From Diospyros lotus (Eukaryota; Streptophyta; Magnoliopsida; Ericales; Ebenaceae), in contig NC_068347.1 in NCBI RefSeq assembly GCF_014633365.1, forward strand, positions 23,830,433 to 23,894,432: 64,000 nucleotides of DNA, written 5' to 3'. The position numbers were made by a program, and so were the translations under genes. Below are positions 56,395-64,000 of this stretch, piece by piece. Below the pieces are notes generated by a model. The model had not been told where the DNA came from, searched no databases, and saw nothing but the letters and a program-made list of their open reading frames with translations. Numbering within the stretch: the first letter of the stretch is position 1; each line of letters opens with the position of its first letter.

Positions 56395-56514
56395 TGTTAG
56401 TCTGTAGTGTATAGCATAAGGGTATTTACATAAATATTCCTGTATATTTTGACCTTGTTTATTTATGTGCCATGCTCAAGAGCATACAATCAAATTAACT
56501 CTCTCTTTTTTGCA
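56395..56514 (+). repeat. T14 5' LTR
   Basis: 120 bp with TG/CA ends, immediately before the tRNA-iMet primer site at 56515. Only one copy is seen. Confidence 0.72.
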
Positions 56515-57215
56515 TGGTATTAGAGCCTAACCCTATTTTTTAATAAAAAATCCTGACTCCCCAAAACAGAAGATATTAGAAACCCTAACCCTATTTTGAA
56601 GCAATAGCCGCTGCCCTTGTTTGTCCTTCTTGTTGCCACCGTTAGTCACCAACTGTGTCTCTTTTCAGTCGCACCCCTTTCTAGCTCCGGAAACCTCAGG
56701 TTTCCTGTTTTTGGGTTCTTTTGTTGTTTTCAGTTATATTTGTCTCTGTTCCGATGGCACACTGGTTTCACACAACTCGCCATTACCTCCTTTCTTAGAT
56801 CCAAGTGGGACCCATCTGTGCTTCTTAGATTGGCAACACATGACCCTCGATTTTCCTCATTCTGAGTTTGGTTGCTGCTGTTGGTCACGTTTGTCTCTAT
56901 TCCGGCAGCACATTGGTCTGTCACAATTAGCTGTCTCCTCCTCTCTTAGATTCGATGGGATCCATCACATTGTTTCCATAACTGATGCATTTGTGTGCGC
57001 ATCTTACGACGACACATTTGTTTGCATTTATGTTTTGTTCTGTCAGATCTGCAGTTGTGGTGGTTCCCATGTGCTCTTCTTGCAGTGTTTATATGATTTT
57101 TCCCTTGGGCTTATGATTTTGTCTTCGGTAGTGGTATTGCATAGATCTGTCTGAGTTCTTCTGTTTGCCATCTGGTTGCGCTATCTCCTAGTCTTCGCTC
57201 TCTTCAATCTACATT

Positions 57216-58500
57216 ATGACTACACTTGACAGTACTTCCAGTGTTGTTATTGATCCTAAATATATTGGTTCCAGTATGCCTGCTTCTGCATTCTCAGGAA
57301 CACTTATTACCACCACTGAGAAATTGATTGGTGCCAAAAATTATTTGTCCTAGTCGGCATTTGTTGAGTTGTTGTTTATGGGACTGGGCCAAGAACAACA
57401 TTTTACCAAGCAAGCTGATGATCTTCCCACTGTTTGTTGGAAATGGCAAAGTTTGATTTTTTGGGTGCCAATTAAATGTGGTCAACAAAGAAAATTGTGC
57501 AAAAATTGTTTTGGAGGGCCGATTAGTCAAGAGTTCATTATTTTCTCTCTTAGTTTGTTCTTTAGTAATCGTTTTGTATTACCAAGAGTAGTTATTATCT
57601 GGTATTACTAAGGCAAGCAAGATTAATTAGACCTATTTCCGGAACCATCTAAAGGACTGTATAAATAGGTGTCTCTGTTGAAGCTTAAAAAGTAAGCAAT
57701 TGAAGCAATTCATGAACCAGTAAAGTATTTCTCCAAAATTTACATTTTCCATGTCATTTGGGTTTCCTTCTTCTCTTTGTGACTGTTAATCTTTGCTTGG
57801 TTGGTTGTTGGTCTTGGGCTAGTGCTCTTAGTGTGCACTACTGTTCATTTTTCATGTAGGTCAGGCTATCTGGAAGAAAGCTGATGTTGAACCCTCTGCA
57901 ATCTGTTGATCCTAAACTCATTAATACATTTTGAATGTACAAGACTTGCTATATTTTATGGGGCTGGGCATGTAAGCTTTAAACTAATGACATCTCTCCG
58001 TTTATACTGTGGTTAGTAATATTGTCAATTTGAAGCAACAGGATATGAATATGCAGACCTTTCTTGGCCAGATTCAGGCTCTTATATAGGAATTTTAAGG
58101 AAACTAATGTGGATTAACCCCATGGTCACTGAAGAACAGACTCGTCGAGACAAATTCTTTATGGTCTTTACTTTATCAGCCCTTTGGCCAGATCTTGAGT
58201 CAACAAATTTTGGCTAGTGAGACTATTTTAATGGAAGATGTCTTCTCTTGGTTGTTGTGTCCTCTTTTACTACCCCTTTTGAGTCTGTTCTCACTGACCA
58301 TTCTGTCATCCCCTCTCAAACTAGCAATCGAAGAGGTTGTGGAGGTAATCATGGTGGCAAGGGGTGGGGTAATCACCCACACTGCACTTATTGTAATCAT
58401 GCTAGCCACACACAAGATTGTTGCTACTCTCTTCATGGGAAACCCCCTCACACCACCAATGTTGCTCAGACTAGATTTGATTCTACTGCTAACTTATCAG
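57216..58500 (+). pseudogene. T14 gag
   Basis: ATG 57216 (MTTLDSTSSVVIDPKYIGSS), then TTTEKLIGAKNYLS, the Copia gag opening motif. It is interrupted by the insertion at 57435-57845 and continues in several frames to a CCHC knuckle CTYCNHASHTQDCC at about 58381-58420. Confidence 0.8.
57435..57840. mobile_element. T15: probable solo LTR inside T14 gag
   Basis: A 400-bp insertion starts TGTTGGAAATGGC and contains GTATAAATAGGTG (TATA, 57659). It is flanked by CTGTT at 57430-57434 and 57841-57845. The right end reads TGCACTA rather than a clean CA, so the boundary is uncertain by a few bases. The uninterrupted site is seen in the related gag copy near 59722. Confidence 0.6.
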
Positions 58501-58639
58501 GCTGATATTTATCTTGGACCATTTCATTATCTGATGCTGCTTACCAAGAGTTCTTATATTTTCACACATTCCAACAGTTCGTCTTCATCTGCTATTGCCC
58601 CTGTTGCTCGCACTGGTAATTTCGTTGCTTGTGTTTCTC

Positions 58640-59450
58640 AGTCTGCCTCCCTTGGTCCTTGGATTTTAGATTCATGTGTTTCTCATCATACTTCTGCCAA
58701 TCCCTCTCTTTTTACTAATATTGGGTGTTCTGAGTCTCTTACTACCATTGCTTTGGTAGATGGTTCCCAATCACCTACCCAAGGTCTTGCACATGCCCAA
58801 CCTCTTCCCTTGTGACCCTTATCCTCTGTTTTGTATATGCCTGGTTGTCCTTTTAATTTATCCACATTAGTCAGCTTACTCGCACTCTTATTTGTTCTGT
58901 CACTTTTATTGCTGATTTTGTTCTTGTGCATGACTGGAGTGCGGGCCAATCTATTGGTACAGGACTTGAGTCATGGGGGCTCTACCATCTCATTCCACCC
59001 GCACCCATTCTTGCCACAACCACAGATGCTTCTGCCTTTATTCATGACTGTTTGGGACATCCTAATCTTTCTACGCTTTAGAAGATGGTCCCTAGTCTTT
59101 CTAGTTTAAGTTCCTTGGATTGTGTGTCATGTAAATTAGTGAAGCATATTCAAACTTCTTTTTGAGTTGATTCCATAACAGAGCTGAGTTTAGTTTTCTA
59201 TTATTCATTCTAATGTATGGGGTCCAAGTCGTGTCTGTTCAAGTTTTAGTATTTTGTTACCTTCATTGATGATTATTCTCATTGTACTTGGTTATTTTTA
59301 ATGAAAGAACATTCTGAATTGTTTCAAATCTCTCGATCTTTTTGTGCTGAGATTTGTACCCAATTTGGAGTTCGTATTCGTATTGTGCAAAGTGAGAATG
59401 TTGGTTATGGTAATGTAGAAGGTATTCAGTGGGTATGTATAGGGTATTTG
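58640..59450 (+). pseudogene. T14 protease and start of integrase
   Basis: LGPWILDSCVSHHTSANPSL (58649-58708) is a Copia protease active site with Cys for Gly. Then LVDGSQSPTQGLAHA. GAG-pre-integrase remnant at 59040-59165 (CLGHPNLSTL, CVSCKLVKH) and integrase core FIDDYSHCTWLFLMK at 59265-59310, ending after TQFGVRIRIVQSEN. Confidence 0.82.
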
Positions 59451-59571
59451 ACTAATTTAACAAGTTAATAAGGACTAATCTAAAAAGGTAATAAACAACT
59501 ATGGAAAGATTACAAAGACTATATAAATCTATAAAATATTCTAGTAATATTGTCAAGATATTCTAACAATT

Positions 59572-59990
59572 ATCACCATTGAGAAATTGATTGGTGCTAA
59601 AAAATTATTTGTCCTGATTAGCATCTGTTTGGTTGTGGTTTATGGGGCATGGCCAAGAAGACCACTTGACACAACTCTAAAGAAAATTGATACCCAACTC
59701 TGTTGATCTTCCCAATATTGATCAGGCTATGTGGAAGAAAATTGATGCCCAACTCTGTTGTTTACTTGGCAATCTGTTTTGATCCTAAACTCATTAATAT
59801 CTTTAGATCATACTAGACTTGTTATACTTCCTGGGCCTGGGCACATAAACTTTACCCTAAGGACATATCTTGGTTTATACTGTTGTTTGTAATATTGTCA
59901 ATTTGCAGCTATAGGATATGGATATGCGGACCATTCTTGGTCAAATTGAGGCTCTTAAGTCTCTTTGGTGTGAGGTTTACCATTACTCAA
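59572..59990 (+). mobile_element. Second gag fragment of the T14 family
   Basis: Homologous to two parts of T14 gag, 57303-57425 and 57845-58090, without the T15 insertion. It includes TTGAGAAATTGATTGGTGC and a region around ACTAGACTTGTTATACTTC. It contains a short internal duplication (AAGAAAATTGATRCCCAACT at 59681 and 59731). Confidence 0.72.
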
Positions 59991-60167
59991 TGAGATGGTT
60001 AAACATGGTAAAACATTTGTTTAGTGGCGGGATGTTACTGATGGATGGACTCCAGCTGCTTGGATAAGAGATTGGCCATGCCAGTGCAAAATGGGTTGCA
60101 ATTGTCTTAGAATACTGAAAATATGAGTAAATGTATTATATTGCAATAGTTTTTTAATATTATGCAG

Positions 60168-60371
60168 TTTGTGTCAAGGACCCCAGATTTAGAAAAAGTT
60201 ACATTCATGGGAAAAATTGAGATCCTGCCATTAAGATCAATATTTTTGTTGAATGTAGAGCTTCCCAGCCACTTGCACTTGGGAGGTATCTTTGCAACAA
60301 GAGAGCCGGTACTGCACATTTACCATGGACAAGACAAGCCTACCATGTACCTTAGATATAATGCTCGTCTG
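60168..60371 (+). CDS. Possible host exon, product unknown
   Basis: A 204-bp block, exactly 68 open codons (FVSRTPDLEKVTFMGKIEIL, PLRSIFLLNVELPSHLHLGG, then a segment ending YLRYNARL), lies between acceptor TATTATGCAG and donor CTG|GTAATC. The composition is protein-like and unlike the surrounding elements. I do not recognise the family. 59995-60105 (GWTPAAWIRDWPCQC) may be part of an earlier exon. It could be a fragment of a pseudogene. Confidence 0.35.
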
Positions 60372-60378
60372 GTAATCC

Positions 60379-61345
60379 TAGGGGTGTGCAAAATTTGGTT
60401 TCTAAAAAAAACTGAACTGAGCCGAACCAAAGCCGAACCAAAATGACATATTAACAGACTGGAAACCGAGCACCTTGGTTCGGTTTTTGGTTAACCGAGC
60501 ATTTCTTTTTAGTAAAATTCGAAAAATATAAATTTCTTTGCCCAGGAAAGATGCCCTGCTCAATGTATTAAGACATTCATGTTCTTGATTTTGTGTTTGC
60601 TTTGCTTGTTGAAGGTGAAAATCAATTTTTTGGAAACATATTTTTTGTAGAAAAATAAAATAGAGACAACCATATATGTTTTACCAGAATCAGTGAAGCA
60701 GTGATGGGAAAAAGAAGAATGAGAAGAACAGATGAAGAAACACAACCATTACATGTAAAAGTATTGTCCAAGATATATAATAATTTGAGTGCATAAAGTT
60801 ATGGCCAACGAACATAATAAAGATTATTAAATGTACCAGTTTCTTACTATAGATGACACACATGATTTCTGGAATATTTAGACAAACCAGAAATAAATTT
60901 GATGAGTCAAACATGAAATTTGATCAGTAATTTCAACTGGGTAAAAGATGAATTTTGGAATCAGGAAATGAAACAAAAGATAGAAGTTACGCAGGGAGAA
61001 AACAGCATAAATTAGTAAAGGGTTTTCTCTATTCATAGTTCGGTTCAGTTTGGGTAATGCTCATTTTGGTTCAGTTTTTATCAACTTCGGTTCAAGTTTT
61101 GATTTGGTGTAGTTTATCAGCACCGCTAACTGAAACCAAACCAAGTTCTACGTTTTTTTCAAAGTTGTGAACTGAAACAGAACTGATGTCGGTTCCTTTG
61201 TTTTCTAGGTTTTGATTTGGTTTAGTTTATCAGCACCACTAACTGAAACCAAACCAAGTTCTACGTTTTTTTAAAAGTGGTGAACTGAAACAGAACTGAT
61301 GTTCGGTTCCTTTGGTTTCTAGGTTTTTGTGGGTTGTTTGCACAA
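60379..61345. mobile_element. T16: hAT-like non-autonomous element
   Basis: The left end AGGGGTGTGCAAAATTTGG and the complement of the right end TTGGGGTTGTGCAAACAA are inverted repeats of the hAT kind. Sub-terminal GGTTCGGTTTTTGGTT-like repeats occur at both sides. No transposase is seen. No 8-bp duplication is evident. Confidence 0.55.
61096..61324. repeat. 113-bp tandem duplication in T16
   Basis: GTTTTGATTTGGTGTAG at 61096 and GTTTTGATTTGGTTTAG at 61209 begin two units that stay near-identical through TTTATCAGCACC, CCAAACCAAGTTCTACG and ACTGAAACAGAACTGATG. Confidence 0.88.
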
Positions 61346-61350
61346 CCCCA

Positions 61351-61872
61351 AGGGGTGGAATTGTACCTGTGGCCTTGGGACTTCAGCCAAATCTCTTACC
61401 AAAACCACTTTTGAGGTATCAGTTGAGAACAACACTGAGAATGCCTCATGTTGGTCTTCCACAAGAGGGGGGACGACACATATTGTCTGACTATCCCAAG
61501 AGCAAGAAGGTGTATAACACAAGAGATGGCCTCAAGACAATGAATGGTATAAGATCCACTTAGAATGGTGTTAATGGTTTCATACTAGATATATGCGTCT
61601 TATACGAGCAGATAAATTTCTCTTGAGCTTGGTTTATTGTTGTAAGAAGATTCTGTTGATACTTGCCAGTTGTATGTTGTTTTATTCTGTAAGTCTCGCA
61701 AATTAAAATAATATGATACTTGTTCAAACTCATTCACAAAATTAAGAGAATATGGCATAATAACCACTCCATAGTAAAATTGGTATAGGAATTTTTGTTT
61801 TCTTGGCAGAAGCCATTGTGTTCCTTTTAACTTTATTTGGATTCTCTTTTAGCCTTTAACCTGAAGACTATA
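61351..61872 (+). other. Unique sequence between T16 and T17
   Basis: 61351-61563 has protein-like stretches (SAKSLTKTTFEVSVENNTEN, KKVYNTRDGLKTMNGI) in two frames and could hold the end of the gene suggested by 60168-60371. 61570-61870 is T-rich and resembles a 3' UTR. No firm gene model. Confidence 0.3.
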
Positions 61873-62233
61873 TGATAGGGGACAAGATAGGAAGTATTTT
61901 AGAAGATATTATTAATGTATTTTGTTATTTGTTTTAGAATATTTTTGTTTATTTCTTTCCTTATTAGTTTTGGAAAGATCATATATTTCTTAATTAGTTT
62001 TGGAAAGATCATACATTTCTTAATTAGTTTTGCATAGATTATATCTCCAAGATTTATGATGCTAGTTAGGATGGGATTTGGTCTTTGATATATTTCCTAA
62101 TTAGCTAGGATCTCTAGTCAATATAAATCCTTTTGGGATGTATTATTAGGCAGCCTTCGATTATTGATACTGACTTTGAGAATTTATTTGAGTAATTGGG
62201 TTTCCTCATGTTTTTGTTTTGGGTTCTGCATCA
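61873..62233 (+). repeat. T17 5' LTR
   Basis: 361 bp, TGATAGG to TGCATCA, homologous to 17329-17617. Contains three near-copies of TTAGTTTTGGAAAGATCATA (61965-62035). Confidence 0.8.
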
Positions 62234-63470
62234 ATTGGTTTCAGCTCCAAAAGTTCTGAATCTGTTCAGGGATTTTCTAAAAACAATTTAGAAAATCAAC
62301 TATCCTCACTGCCCACAATCCATAGTTTCATCACTGCTCCAGTAATCACCATCAACCATCAGTTTCAGCCAATGAAGCCGAGAGTGTGAACCATTCAACA
62401 TCACAACACTCAAAACCATCAAGGAGGAGGCTCATATCTTCAGGTTTCATCAAATCTCTTGAAAACCCCGGCTGAAGATCAGCTCACCGACATAAAAAAA
62501 TCCATTCAACTTCCTCAGCAAAGTCAAACTAGGAGTTACCGACCTAGTTCAGTTCGTTGCTGCCATTGAAGACATCCGAAGCCAACAAAACTATCAGAAT
62601 CCTCAGTTGATAACATCGAAAGCCCTGTTCGACCTATTGCAGCTGTTGTCGCACTCATTTGTCTCATCAATAGTTTTCATTGGTGCCAACAAACTCAGGC
62701 AACACCGTTGCTAGAAGCCTTCATGGGCGCCACAGCTTCAGTCTGCAGCAGCGCCAACACTGCTCCTTTCACCAGAAGCCTTTGTGACCTTGTCAAATGT
62801 TGTTGCAACTCAGCAATGACCATCATCATCGCGTTTCCTTCCTGCCTTCACCTTAAGCCTCTCTCACCCAATTTCTTTGACCCAGATTGCCCAATTTCTC
62901 AACCCAAACCCTAACCCACAACCTGGCCCAATTCGGAGACCCAGTTACCCATCCCAGGAATCTGTCCCCTCAGATTTACCAACCTAGTGCCATTACCTAT
63001 TGAACTGTTGCAATCACAGTTGCACAGCCCAGCCCAAATCCATTAAGGCCCGACCTTGCCTTTAATTGGTCAGCCCAATTTCCTGCATGCCTAATTCCTT
63101 TTGAATCATCTAGCATTCAAGTCCATTGGTTAAGGTATATTCTTCACTTTGAAAGCTTCATTGATATTTATTTGTTGGGTATATTTAGTAAATTTGTTTT
63201 AGGTCCATTTAATTTTCCTTCATAAGCCCCTCTCAAATAGAAAAAATAAAAAACACAACCAAAAACAAACATCCCTTACCTTATTTGTTTCATATCGAGC
63301 ATTATTTTTGTTATTGACATTTTCATTTAATTTAAATTTCATAGTCCTATTTTTCTGCATCATACTAGGTTTATTGTTTGCATTTAAATTGCAATTTGAG
63401 TCTTCTCAACATTCCCCATCTCTTGCATCACCTATTTTTGACCTTCCTAATATCGCTTGTTCGATTTCTC
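62234..63470 (+). other. T17 leader
   Basis: C-rich, then AT-rich untranslated leader between the primer site and gag. The short frame at 62708-62914 has no recognised domain. No other feature is seen. Confidence 0.55.
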
Positions 63471-64000
63471 ATGGCTCCCAACAAGCAAGAACAAACTTGC
63501 TCCACTACACTTACTGACCTCTAATCATTGCAAAATTCCATAAAAGCTGTTGAAACCAAAATGAACAATCTCAAAGGTCTTTTGGTTATGGTGGTAACAG
63601 TTACTAAACAGATGGCACAAGTCCTCAATTTACTAGGTTAGCAAAACATAGGAGATGATTGAGTAAAGTCCTCCCATTCTAGTAAGTTTGTGTGTGGTAC
63701 ACAGTACACTTAATACTTCTAGGACAAACCTTGCTTCGCATAGGATGCCTCATTCAGAACTTAAGGCAACCCCATGAGAAAGATGCACACCATCTAGGTT
63801 ACCATCAGGAAGCACCTAGGTATGACTAAAGGGGTCTAACTATTAAAGCACCCATAAGTGGCAAACTTAGGATCACTGCTTGCCATGGTAGGATTCCATA
63901 TAGAGAATATAGGAAATCACCTCCTCCCCATTGGTATAGACAGGAAGACTAGAGGGACACTACTAGGAATGTCAAAGTAGATGTTTAGGAGTATGATGAC
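63471..64000 (+). pseudogene. T17 gag N-terminal part
   Basis: ATG 63471 opens MAPNKQEQTCS, the same start as T1 gag at 86, with stops at its 17th codon and again near 63640. Ordinary Gypsy capsid start, inactivated. It runs off the window. Confidence 0.75.

Larger units (their letters stand above)
51376..56398 (-). mobile_element. T12: 5'-truncated L1-type LINE downstream of CNOT9, split by T13
   Basis: Perfect 11-bp target duplication ATATAAATGTT at 51376-51386 and 56388-56398. The poly(A) is the T-run following 51384. The 3' part is 51387-52441 and the coding 5' part 55714-56387, interrupted by T13. Without T13 it is about 1.7 kb. The same family left the short tail at 11511-11655. Confidence 0.83.
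56395..59450 (+). mobile_element. T14: truncated Ty1/Copia with 120-bp LTR
   Basis: 5' LTR 56395-56514 (TGTTAGTC to TTTTTTGCA) directly followed by primer site TGGTATTAGAGCC. Gag, protease and the start of integrase are recognisable, then homology stops near 59450. No RT, RNase H or 3' LTR is found. The LINE target duplication overlaps the first four bases of this LTR, so the LINE landed exactly at the edge of T14. Confidence 0.78.
61873..64000 (+). mobile_element. T17: second copy of the T1 Gypsy family, continues past window end
   Basis: 5' LTR 61873-62233, a primer site variant TTGGTTTCAGCTCC at 62235, a 1.2-kb leader and gag from 63471. Bases 63385-64000 align with 1-630 almost without interruption. 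Its orientation is the same as T1. It also supplies the family's 5' region, which for T1 lies outside the window. Confidence 0.82.

Overview
The window is nuclear DNA of a flowering plant, probably a woody eudicot; the species cannot be named from sequence alone. The evidence is spliced genes with AT-rich introns, Ty1/Copia and Ty3/Gypsy elements primed by initiator-Met tRNA, L1- and RTE-type LINEs, hAT-like elements and MITEs. There are no bacterial-style operons, rRNAs, tRNAs or CRISPR arrays.

The one complete host gene is CNOT9 (RCD1/CAF40), the armadillo-repeat subunit of the CCR4-NOT deadenylase complex, on the + strand at 21480-50866. Its nine exons join without a frame break into 317 codons, and every intron has GT/AG borders. 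Exons make up only 954 bp of 29.4 kb, because introns 2 and 5 were inflated by retrotransposons. Two exons of another + strand gene end at 18922 (product not recognised). A possible lone exon lies at 60168-60371.

Layout. (1) 1-17617: a decayed Gypsy chromovirus (T1) whose gag is split by a small non-autonomous LTR element (T2, target duplication ATTAC). T2 in turn carries a 2.5-kb solo LTR (T3, TACTA), a hAT-like element (T4), a rearranged minus-strand Gypsy (T5) and a short-LTR Copia (T6), and T6 contains a LINE fragment. A second insertion in T1 gag (T7) carries a cluster of TAGTCGACTA-like motifs. (2) 17991-18922: end of the unidentified gene. (3) 20292-21479: MITEs and the CNOT9 promoter. 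(4) 21480-50866: CNOT9, with an RTE tail and a MITE in intron 1; a truncated Copia (T8) and an L1 remnant in intron 2; and in intron 5 a Copia (T9) split by a fairly young Gypsy (T10, TTCTT) followed by an antisense Copia (T11, GCATG). (5) 51376-56398: a 5'-truncated minus-strand L1 (11-bp target duplication) split by a 3.3-kb non-autonomous LTR element (T13, GAGGG). T13 encodes one long unusual frame ending in a glycosyltransferase-like signature instead of gag-pol. (6) 56395-59990: remnants of a short-LTR Copia family. (7) 60168-61872: the possible exon and a hAT-like element. (8) 61873-64000: 5' LTR, leader and gag start of a second copy of the T1 family in the same orientation as T1.

All element proteins are inactivated by stops, frameshifts or deletions; T10 is the least damaged. 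The most unusual items are the T13 open frame, the relocated and inverted pol segment in T5, and an essential single-copy-type gene kept intact around about 19 kb of intronic retrotransposon DNA.
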